The notes under the pieces are model-generated. The model did not search any database. It was not told the origin of the DNA and was given only the letters and a program-made list of their open reading frames with translations. A stretch of DNA of 8,764 nucleotides, from assembly GCA_913052425.1 (NCBI GenBank), contig CAJXEG010000054.1:1-8764 (forward strand). Reading direction: 5' to 3'. Source of the stretch: an uncultured Flavobacteriaceae bacterium (GTDB lineage Bacteria; Bacteroidota; Bacteroidia; Flavobacteriales; Flavobacteriaceae). Positions 1-5,977 of the stretch are shown here, piece by piece; position 1 is the stretch's first letter, and every line of letters begins with the position of its first letter. The position numbers and the translations under genes are program-made.

Positions 1-668
1 AATAGAATTGCTAAAAGGATTACACTGAGTTTTCTGAGGTTAAAACTGTGGTTCTCAGAACTTTCAAAAAGAATTGTTGTGGAGATATGTAGGATCATAC
101 CCACCACCCAAGCGGTGATCTCAAATTGATTTTTGATCAAAGATGGGGTATGGGTCATTAACAAATTACCGATGGGTGTCATCAAGGAAAACAACAGGAG
201 TGCAGACCATTTGATTTTGACAGATATTTTTGTGTTTTCCATCATTAAGTACAGTATGACGCCGATGGGGATTTTATGTATGATGATTCCGTATGTTAAC
301 TCCATTTGATACGATAAAGGAATTCCCTCTACAAGCGCGTGTAAGCTTAAACTTATCCATAAGGTCAGCGGAAAAATATTTGATGCACTTGGATGATAAT
401 GCCCGTGTTCTGCCCCTTTGGAGAAATATTCCAACACAATCTGGAATAAAATTCCGCCCATCACATAAACAGACAGTTGTTTGTCTCCTTCTGAAAATAT
501 TTTGGGGAACAATTCAAAAACAGTAATTCCCAAAAGAAAGGCTCCACTAAATGATAGGATTAACTTTAGTCCAAGGGTTTTTATAAAGGGGAAAAATCGG
601 GCAAACATTACCCCTGCCATGGCTCCTATAAAGGGGAGACTCAAGAGCCAGTAATCATAAAGCGACAT
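1..668 (-). CDS. ZIP family metal transporter (3' end cut by window edge)
   Basis: Predicted inner-membrane importer of divalent metal, most likely zinc, possibly iron or manganese. Translating the minus strand from the ATG at 668 gives 222 residues with no stop before the left edge. It is very hydrophobic, with about eight possible membrane segments, so only a few C-terminal residues should be missing. The ZIP signature is visible: TM4 reads SLHALVEGIPL (H110, E114, G115) and TM5 reads HKIPIG (H131, K132). A His-rich loop (EHGHYHP, residues 87-93) lies before TM4, where ZIP proteins usually carry a metal-binding loop. TM5 has HK instead of the commoner HE, as in ZIP1-3-type members. The gene is divergent from the THUMP methyltransferase, with 60 bp between starts. 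The family call is firm from motifs and topology; the metal is not determined. Confidence 0.9.
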   Translation of the reverse strand, partial: MSLYDYWLLSLPFIGAMAGVMFARFFPFIKTLGLKLILSFSGAFLLGITVFELFPKIFSEGDKQLSVYVMGGILFQIVLEYFSKGAEHGHYHPSASNIFPLTLWISLSLHALVEGIPLSYQMELTYGIIIHKIPIGVILYLMMENTKISVKIKWSALLLFSLMTPIGNLLMTHTPSLIKNQFEITAWVVGMILHISTTILFESSENHSFNLRKLSVILLAIL

Positions 669-693
669 ACAGTAATTTAAATCTTTTAATAAT

Positions 694-714
694 GCTAAAA
701 ATAGTACTTTTAGC
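694..714. promoter_or_regulatory. 21-bp dyad in the divergent ZIP/methyltransferase promoter region
   Basis: The arms GCTAAAA (694-700) and TTTTAGC (708-714) are exact reverse complements, and the central 7 bases add two more pairs. In all, 9 of 10 symmetric positions pair around G704. The near-matches to a Bacteroidota -7 box on each strand, TATTTTTA for the ZIP gene (703-696) and TACTTTTA for the methyltransferase (705-712), fall inside the dyad; each differs from TAnnTTTG at the last base. I see no clear -33 element for either. The position fits an operator that covers both promoters, for example for a metal-responsive repressor, but no regulator family can be named from the sequence. Confidence 0.4.
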
Positions 715-728
715 GCGAATTACTTTGG

Positions 729-1913
729 ATGGAGAATAATTTTAAAATGATGGCCAAGACCTTTTACGGGATGGAAAAACTCTTGGCTGAAGAGTTGAAG
801 CAACTCGGGGCGACCGAGGTTTCGGAAGGCAATCGATTGGTGCATTTCACGGGGGATAAAGGTTTTATGTATAAAGCGAATCTTTGTCTGCGTACCGCAT
901 TAAAAATTTTGAAACCCATTTTTCAGTTTCGAGCCGAGAACGAAAGTGTGCTTTACGAAAAGCTCTATCAATATGATTGGAATACTATCCTCTCACCAGA
1001 TCAGACTTTCGCTATTGATAGTGTAGTTCATGGAAAGGTATTCAATCACTCGCTCTATGTTACTCAGCGCTGTAAAGATGCTATCGTAGACCGCTTTAGA
1101 AAGGATAATGGCGAAAGACCTACGGTAGATACTCGTCATCCGGACATACGATTACATCTTCATATTTTTGATCAAAAATGCAGTTTATCTCTAGACACTT
1201 CCGGTCGCTCCCTTCACCACAGGGGCTATCGATCCCTAACCAATATTGCACCGATCAACGAAGTGCTGGCTGTTGGTATCATCATGTTGTCCGACTGGGA
1301 TCAAAGAACCGATTTTATGGATCCCATGTGTGGCAGTGGAACGTTCCTTATTGAGGCTGCCATGATGGCTTGTAAAATACCCGTAAACCTCAATCGCAAT
1401 GTTTTTGCCTTTGAAAAATGGAAAGATTGGGACGAGAGCCTGTTTGAAAAGATTAAAAAGTCAAAACTCAATAGCGTCGTTTCTCCAGTAGGTAAAATTT
1501 ATGGTTTTGACAAAGCCCCCTCCGCCATCGAAAAGGCCACCAATAATATTAAAAATGCCGGGTTAGAGGATTTTATACAAGTCAACAGAGCCAACTTTTT
1601 TAATTCTCAAAAAATGGGTGATAGTCCACTTCACCTTTTAACCAACCCTCCTTATGGAGAACGTTTGGAGGGAGATATCAATACATTATACAAAAATTTT
1701 GGAGATACTCTGAAACGTTCCTACCCCAATACTCAGGCATGGATCATCAGTTCAAATTTTGAGGCTCTAAAGTTTTTTGGACTGCGTCCCACTAGAAAAA
1801 TCAAACTTTTTAATGGAAAGTTGGAGACGCGTTTGTGTAATTTTCCCATTTACGAGGGAACCAAAAAAATCCACAAACTCAAAAATCAGGACAGCAAGCC
1901 CCCTGAAAATTAA
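729..1913 (+). CDS. THUMP domain class I SAM-dependent RNA methyltransferase (RlmL/YpsC-like)
   Basis: Predicted cytoplasmic rRNA guanine N2-methyltransferase, homologous to B. subtilis YpsC and to the N-terminal half of E. coli RlmL, which makes m2G2445 in 23S rRNA. The 394-residue length fits the single-domain YpsC form (about 385 aa), not the 700-residue RlmL-RlmK fusion. Order: ferredoxin-like N-terminus and THUMP domain (about 1-155), linker with SLHHRGYR (161-168), then a Rossmann methyltransferase domain with SAM-binding motif DPMCGSGT (198-205) and catalytic motif NPPYGERL (306-313). NPPY is typical of methylation of an exocyclic amino group. The start at 729 gives an N-terminus (MENNFKMMAKTFYGMEKLLAEEL begins the fold) in keeping with the family; Met7 and Met8 are alternatives. 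Its TAA stop shares bases with the stop of the convergent DUF6048 gene. The family is certain; the exact target guanine is by homology. Confidence 0.93.
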   Translation: MENNFKMMAKTFYGMEKLLAEELKQLGATEVSEGNRLVHFTGDKGFMYKANLCLRTALKILKPIFQFRAENESVLYEKLYQYDWNTILSPDQTFAIDSVVHGKVFNHSLYVTQRCKDAIVDRFRKDNGERPTVDTRHPDIRLHLHIFDQKCSLSLDTSGRSLHHRGYRSLTNIAPINEVLAVGIIMLSDWDQRTDFMDPMCGSGTFLIEAAMMACKIPVNLNRNVFAFEKWKDWDESLFEKIKKSKLNSVVSPVGKIYGFDKAPSAIEKATNNIKNAGLEDFIQVNRANFFNSQKMGDSPLHLLTNPPYGERLEGDINTLYKNFGDTLKRSYPNTQAWIISSNFEALKFFGLRPTRKIKLFNGKLETRLCNFPIYEGTKKIHKLKNQDSKPPEN

Positions 1914-2629
1914 AGCTTAACGGGAATGGCGTATGTCAGGGTATAATTGAAGCCGGCTCCCCAAACATTTTCATCGGTTTTTTTGTTAAAACCGGGTATG
2001 TGTAAATTGTCAAAGTTGTCAGGACGGGTGTCGCTCATCAATCTATTGAGCCTCATGCTGAATCCCAAATAAAGATTATTGATCATTTTTACTTTAATTC
2101 CCGCGACAATCTCTAACCATCGGGCCGACAGTGCATCTTGTTCCCTAATTTCAGGGCCTTTTTTTATGACTTCCGTAGTCCAATAGTGATTGATCTGATA
2201 AGGCTCGTACTCATTTACTTTCTGTTTGTGGAAACTATTTCCTATGCGCATTCCCAAATAAATGGCATTGTTCATTCCTTTCCAGTTTTTGTACATATTA
2301 TAATCAAACCCTAGTTTTATGTAAGTTCCCGTAGTGGTGAAATTGATTTGTTCTGACTGTTGTGTTTTTCGTTCATTGCCCAACTCAATGGCACCGTAAA
2401 ACTCAGAAAATAGTCTGATGTCTCCCACCAATTCTAATCCAAAAAAGTCTTTGTCCAATTGCGCCATTACGGGTTTGGACAAATCCATACCAAAGCGAAT
2501 GGTATAGGGCTTCTTTTCCCTTTTCTTGAGGGTATCAACCACTTCCTCTTCCACAAGCTCTTGAGCAGTAGTCCAATAAACAGGCGCCAGTAGACTAATG
2601 ATAAATAGCCAAATGTGAATTTTCTTCAT
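1910..2629 (-). CDS. DUF6048 family exported protein, predicted small outer-membrane beta-barrel
   Basis: Function unknown. The 239-residue product starts with a clear signal peptide (MKKIHIWLFIISLLAPVYW, then TTAQ, with likely cleavage near residue 23), followed by an acidic, then basic linker. The rest holds about eight amphipathic strand-like segments with alternating polar and apolar residues, near 43-51, 64-72, 78-85, 103-112, 122-130, 172-182, 186-197 and 225-237. This suggests an eight-stranded outer-membrane barrel; the last residue is Leu, not the usual terminal Phe. It is the third gene of the rlmD operon, and its ATG lies 35 bp inside the end of the DUF6452 lipoprotein gene, so translation is probably coupled. 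The DUF6048 assignment comes from recalled sequence character and from the neighbouring DUF6452 and rlmD genes; the barrel is inference. Confidence 0.85.
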   Translation of the reverse strand: MKKIHIWLFIISLLAPVYWTTAQELVEEEVVDTLKKREKKPYTIRFGMDLSKPVMAQLDKDFFGLELVGDIRLFSEFYGAIELGNERKTQQSEQINFTTTGTYIKLGFDYNMYKNWKGMNNAIYLGMRIGNSFHKQKVNEYEPYQINHYWTTEVIKKGPEIREQDALSARWLEIVAGIKVKMINNLYLGFSMRLNRLMSDTRPDNFDNLHIPGFNKKTDENVWGAGFNYTLTYAIPVKL

Positions 2630-3077
2630 CAGATAAGGTGTCTCTTATTTTTTCAACGCTTTTGATCCATCCCTCACCCTGGGTGAGTTTATATTGGAAA
2701 GGATTTTCAAAAACAAAGGTGGATTTGTATCCACAGGCTCGATTGATATAGGTGTCAAATTGACGGTGATTGATTTGTAGTGAGTCACTCAGTAGGGTCG
2801 GGGAGGAGGTGCGTAATGTAAATTCGTACTGTGTAAATTCATAATTGTTCCTCAATGGAATTGCGATAGAATCTCCTGAGAATGTGGTTAGGCTGTCCAC
2901 CAGGCCCAAACCTCGTATCAGAAGTTCACTGACTTCTTTTTTGGCTTGTGGGTTTTCGTAATCCTTGAATAAAACAATCATTCTTGGAGTGGCAGGAGTC
3001 CCTTCAAGGCAAATATCATCCTTCTCACAGGAAAACAAAATCAGCACCATTAGGAAAATTAAACTTCGGGGGGTCAT
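2595..3077 (-). CDS. DUF6452 family lipoprotein
   Basis: Function unknown; predicted envelope lipoprotein of 160 residues. With the ATG at 3077 the product begins MTPRSLIFLMVLILFSC, a standard lipoprotein signal with lipobox LFSC and lipidated Cys17. The mature start CEKDDIC is a motif I associate with DUF6452. Two further cysteines (C23 and C115, the latter in ACGYKS) could form a disulfide. An ATG further upstream (3116) would give 173 residues, but it puts 13 extra residues with bulky aromatic and charged positions before the signal peptide and overlaps rlmD by 35 bp. The 3077 start lies 4 bp after the rlmD stop and has GGAAAAG 10 nt upstream, so I prefer it. The gene overlaps the DUF6048 gene by 35 bp. 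C-E-K-D-D also resembles the Bacteroidota surface-lipoprotein export signal. Confidence 0.87.
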   Translation of the reverse strand: MTPRSLIFLMVLILFSCEKDDICLEGTPATPRMIVLFKDYENPQAKKEVSELLIRGLGLVDSLTTFSGDSIAIPLRNNYEFTQYEFTLRTSSPTLLSDSLQINHRQFDTYINRACGYKSTFVFENPFQYKLTQGEGWIKSVEKIRDTLSDEENSHLAIYH

Positions 3078-3081
3078 TGGC

Positions 3082-4488
3082 TTATATCTTTTCCAAAAGT
3101 ACGACATTTTCGACATGTTGGGTTTGGGGAAACATATCTATTGCTTGGGAACAAACCAGCCTATATTGTTCTTTCATCAGATACAAATCTCTGGCTTGGG
3201 TGGCATGGTTACAACTTACATATACGATTCTTTTGGGTTGCAGAAAAAGTAATTGTTTTATCACAGCAGGGTGCATACCATTTCGTGGAGGATCTGTGAT
3301 GACCACATCGGCTTTTCCATGGCGATTGACAAAATCTTGATTAAAAACTTTTCGCATATCACCCACTTCAAAAAAGGCATTTTTAATGCTATTTTCTTCA
3401 GCATTGCTCCGGGCTGCTTCTATTGCCTCTGGCACCGACTCTACTCCGACTACCTTTCTGCAATCTTTGGCGACAAACTGAGCAATTGTTCCCGTACCGG
3501 TGTACAAATCATAAACCAGTTCGTCCCCTTTGAGCCCTCCAAAGTCTCTGGCTATTTTGTATAGCTCATAGGCCTGTTCGGTATTGGTTTGAAAAAAAGA
3601 TTTGGCATTGATTTTAAAATTCAAGCCCTCCATTTCCTCCGTTATGTAGGTTTTGCCGTCATAACAAATGATCTCTTGATCATAGAGTGTATCGTTGGCC
3701 TTACTGTTGATGCAGTAGAGCAATGAAGTGATGTCAAAATTCTTTTTCAAGTGTTCCAGCAGGGCCTCGCGTTGGGCTTTGTTTTCCCTGAAAAACTGAA
3801 TCAGAACCATAAACTCCCCACGGTTGGAATTGCGAATCATCAGGCTTCGTAAAAAACCTTCTTGATCTCTGGGATTAAAAAAATCAAATTGGTGCTCAAG
3901 AGCAAAAGCTTTTACCGTATTTCTGATTTCATTGGCCGGTTCGGGTTGTAAATGACATTGGTGAATGTCGACCACTTTGTCCCACATTCCCGCTTTGTGA
4001 AAACCCAATCCTTTTTTTTCGATGATCAAAGATTTGTCAGCAATTTCATCGGCGGTCAGCCAACGTTGATCGGAAAAGGCGTATTCCATCTTATTTCTGT
4101 AAAAATAGGGTTGGGGTGCAGGCCGAATAGCATCGATGACCGGCAAGGTCATTCCAGACAAGTTTTTAAGATTGTGCAATACCTCCTTTTGCTTGAAATG
4201 CAGTTGAGCCTCATAGCTCATGTTTTGCCATTTACAACCCCCGCAGACACCAAAATGCTCGCATTGGGGTTCGATACGATTCGATGAGGGTTCAAGGATT
4301 TCAATCAGATTGGCTTCAAAATACCCTCTTCTTTTTTTATAGGTTTCTACACTGATTTTATCTCCTGGCACCACTCCGGAAACAAAGATAACTTTGCCTT
4401 CTTCAGATTTTACCACTCCCTTTCCCCGGGCGGTTATATCGACTACTTCCAAGTTGTTGTATCGCTCCGAAATGAATTTTTTTGCCAT
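3082..4488 (-). CDS. rlmD: 23S rRNA (uracil(1939)-C(5))-methyltransferase RlmD
   Basis: Cytoplasmic SAM-dependent enzyme that makes m5U in 23S rRNA (U1939 in E. coli numbering). Starting at 4488 (MAKKFISERY) it has 468 residues. Order: N-terminal TRAM RNA-binding domain (about 1-63); [4Fe-4S] ligands C76, C82, C85 in CEHFGVCGGC, with C178 as fourth; RNA-binding central domain; Q300 in SFFQTN; SAM motif DLYTGTGT (327-334); DPPRNG (399-404); nucleophile C426 in YVSCNHATQARD; and E460 in HVENVVLL, the usual general base. The spacing of the cluster cysteines matches E. coli RlmD (C81, C87, C90, C162). An in-frame ATG at 4548 would add 20 residues but lies upstream of the likely promoter and before the TRAM domain, so I reject it. 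The residue after SCN is His where Pro is usual. It is the first gene of an operon with the DUF6452 and DUF6048 genes. Confidence 0.95.
   Translation of the reverse strand: MAKKFISERYNNLEVVDITARGKGVVKSEEGKVIFVSGVVPGDKISVETYKKRRGYFEANLIEILEPSSNRIEPQCEHFGVCGGCKWQNMSYEAQLHFKQKEVLHNLKNLSGMTLPVIDAIRPAPQPYFYRNKMEYAFSDQRWLTADEIADKSLIIEKKGLGFHKAGMWDKVVDIHQCHLQPEPANEIRNTVKAFALEHQFDFFNPRDQEGFLRSLMIRNSNRGEFMVLIQFFRENKAQREALLEHLKKNFDITSLLYCINSKANDTLYDQEIICYDGKTYITEEMEGLNFKINAKSFFQTNTEQAYELYKIARDFGGLKGDELVYDLYTGTGTIAQFVAKDCRKVVGVESVPEAIEAARSNAEENSIKNAFFEVGDMRKVFNQDFVNRHGKADVVITDPPRNGMHPAVIKQLLFLQPKRIVYVSCNHATQARDLYLMKEQYRLVCSQAIDMFPQTQHVENVVLLEKI
3088..3094 (-). promoter_or_regulatory. Possible ribosome binding site supporting the DUF6452 start at 3077
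   Basis: GGAAAAG on the minus strand lies inside the last codons of rlmD, 10 nt before the ATG at 3077. It is a weak Shine-Dalgarno-like match and Bacteroidota often do without one, so it only adds to the signal-peptide argument for this start. Confidence 0.3.
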
Positions 4489-4492
4489 GTTG

Positions 4493-4525
4493 CAAAAATA
4501 GGATTGTTTTTTTACCCATTTCACA
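4493..4525 (-). promoter_or_regulatory. Candidate rlmD promoter, possibly giving a leaderless mRNA
   Basis: On the minus strand TATTTTTG (4500-4493) is an exact match to the Bacteroidota -7 box TAnnTTTG. TGTG (4525-4522), one base from the -33 consensus TTTG, lies 21 nt upstream of it, within the usual spacing. The box ends 4 nt before the rlmD ATG at 4488, so transcription would begin at or next to the start codon. Transcription from here would also exclude the upstream ATG at 4548. Confidence 0.45.
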
Positions 4526-4606
4526 GATTTTTGGTAAACCATTGCCAAGAATTTGATTTCTGCTTATCAATGTGTTAGGGACTCCGATAAAGTGTAATTA
4601 TATTCT

Positions 4607-4614
4607 TATTTTTG
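4607..4614 (+). promoter_or_regulatory. Candidate -7 box of the rocD promoter
   Basis: TATTTTTG is an exact match to TAnnTTTG, about 41 nt before the rocD ATG, leaving an A/T-rich leader of roughly 35-40 nt. No convincing TTTG-like -33 element is seen at the expected distance, so this rests on the -7 box and position. The rest of the 167-bp divergent interval (4489-4655) holds no small gene, strong dyad or terminator that I can see. Confidence 0.45.
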
Positions 4615-4655
4615 TAATGGATTTTTTCAGAAACATTAACTACCATTGAAAATTA

Positions 4656-5948
4656 ATGATGAATACCACACAAAAATCACTTCAGGATTATTATTTGGAT
4701 TTAGAGGCTAAACACGGTGCACACGATTATCATCCACTGCCGGTTGTATTGGCCAAAGGAAAAGGTGTTTTTTTATGGGATGTAGAGGGTAAAAAGTACT
4801 ACGACTTTTTATCGGCTTATTCAGCGGTAAATCAAGGGCATTGCCATCCCGAAATTGTGGGAGCCATGAAAGAACAAGCGGAAACCTTAACGCTTACCTC
4901 CAGAGCTTTTCACAACAACAAACTGGGAGAATACATGAAGTACATTACCGAATATTTCGGTTTTGAAAAAGTACTTTGTATGAATACGGGTGCTGAAGGA
5001 GTGGAAACGGCCATTAAAATTACCCGAAAATGGGGCTACCAGAAAAAAGGAGTGCCCGAAAATCAGGCGCAAATCATTGTTTGCGATAACAATTTTCACG
5101 GGCGTACCTCTACCATCATCTCTTTTTCTACTGATCCCAATTCCAAAGGTAACTTTGGGCCCTATGCCACTGGATTTATCCATGTGCCTTATAATGATCT
5201 CGAAGCTTTAGAAGCTGTACTGGAAACCAATCCCCATGTGGTGGGCTTTTTGGTGGAACCCATTCAGGGAGAAGCTGGGGTATTTACTCCTGCGGCAGAC
5301 TTTATCAAAGGGGCCAAAGCCCTGTGTAAAGAATACAATGTGTTGCTCATAACGGATGAAATTCAAACCGGAATTGGTCGAACCGGATCTTTGTTAGCGG
5401 TTTGCGGAAACTGTAGTTGTGAGCATGCTTGCGAACAACAGGTCGACACCTATATCCGTCCTGACATGTTGATACTGGGAAAAGCCATCAGTGGTGGTAC
5501 TTATCCCGTTTCTGCGGTACTTTGTGATGCTGAGGTGATGGATGTGATTCAGCCTGGTCAACACGGCAGTACTTTTGGAGGTAACCCTTTGGCCGTTACC
5601 ATTGCCAAAAAAGCTTTGGAGGTAGTGCTCAATGAAAAACTGGCGCAAAATGCCAGACGTTTGGGAGCCATTTTTAGGGAAGAAATGAATCTCTACATTG
5701 CCCAAAGTAATATCGTTGAGTTGGTAAGAGGAAAAGGTTTACTCAATGCCATCGTCATCAACGATTCACCCGAAAGTGATACCGCTTGGAACATCTGCTT
5801 AAAACTGAGAGACAATGGACTTTTGGCCAAACCAACCCACGGGAATATCATTCGATTCGCCCCACCGTTGGTGATGAGTGAAGAACAGCTCTACGATTGT
5901 ATCAGAATCATCGTAGAAACCCTAAAAACATTTGAACCTGATTGGTAG
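4656..5948 (+). CDS. rocD: Ornithine--oxo-acid transaminase (ornithine aminotransferase)
   Basis: PLP enzyme of class III aminotransferase type that transfers the delta-amino group of ornithine to 2-oxoglutarate, giving glutamate 5-semialdehyde and glutamate; it links arginine/ornithine and proline metabolism in the cytoplasm. The 430-residue product is slightly longer than the usual 400-415. Motifs: NTGAEGVE (110-117, PLP phosphate region), NNFHGR (145-150), EPIQGEAGV (201-209), TDEIQTG (233-239, D234 binds the pyridine nitrogen), ILGKAISGG (273-281, Schiff-base lysine K276), HGSTFGGNP (303-311) and R400. Between GRTGSLLAV and RPDMLILGK it carries an extra segment of about 13 residues with C250, C253, C255 and C259. 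Two in-frame ATGs (4656, 4659) make the start MM; either could be used. A cysteine desulfurase gene follows after 29 bp on the same strand. Confidence 0.94.
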   Translation: MMNTTQKSLQDYYLDLEAKHGAHDYHPLPVVLAKGKGVFLWDVEGKKYYDFLSAYSAVNQGHCHPEIVGAMKEQAETLTLTSRAFHNNKLGEYMKYITEYFGFEKVLCMNTGAEGVETAIKITRKWGYQKKGVPENQAQIIVCDNNFHGRTSTIISFSTDPNSKGNFGPYATGFIHVPYNDLEALEAVLETNPHVVGFLVEPIQGEAGVFTPAADFIKGAKALCKEYNVLLITDEIQTGIGRTGSLLAVCGNCSCEHACEQQVDTYIRPDMLILGKAISGGTYPVSAVLCDAEVMDVIQPGQHGSTFGGNPLAVTIAKKALEVVLNEKLAQNARRLGAIFREEMNLYIAQSNIVELVRGKGLLNAIVINDSPESDTAWNICLKLRDNGLLAKPTHGNIIRFAPPLVMSEEQLYDCIRIIVETLKTFEPDW

Positions 5949-5977
5949 TCTTTACCTCCAAATACGCTATAGAATTG

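Noticed and set aside
293..526. Plus-strand open frame of 77 codons
   Set aside because: It is antisense to the ZIP transporter, whose minus-strand reading has strong family motifs throughout.
720..727. TTACTTTG just before the methyltransferase ATG as a -7 box
   Set aside because: One mismatch, and transcription would begin inside the coding sequence; the copy at 705-712 is better placed.
2965..3564. Several plus-strand open frames of about 95-118 codons
   Set aside because: They are antisense to rlmD and the DUF6452 gene, overlap one another and show no family features.
4489..4548. N-terminal extension of RlmD from the ATG at 4548
   Set aside because: The extra 20 residues precede the TRAM domain, and a good promoter match lies between the two ATGs.
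4489..4655. Hidden small gene or RNA in the largest intergenic interval
   Set aside because: I found no start/stop pair, strong hairpin or conserved RNA motif; two promoters explain it.
5942..5977. TTG start for the cysteine desulfurase overlapping the rocD stop
   Set aside because: The family begins just before the YFDNAATT motif, and an ATG at 5978 fits.
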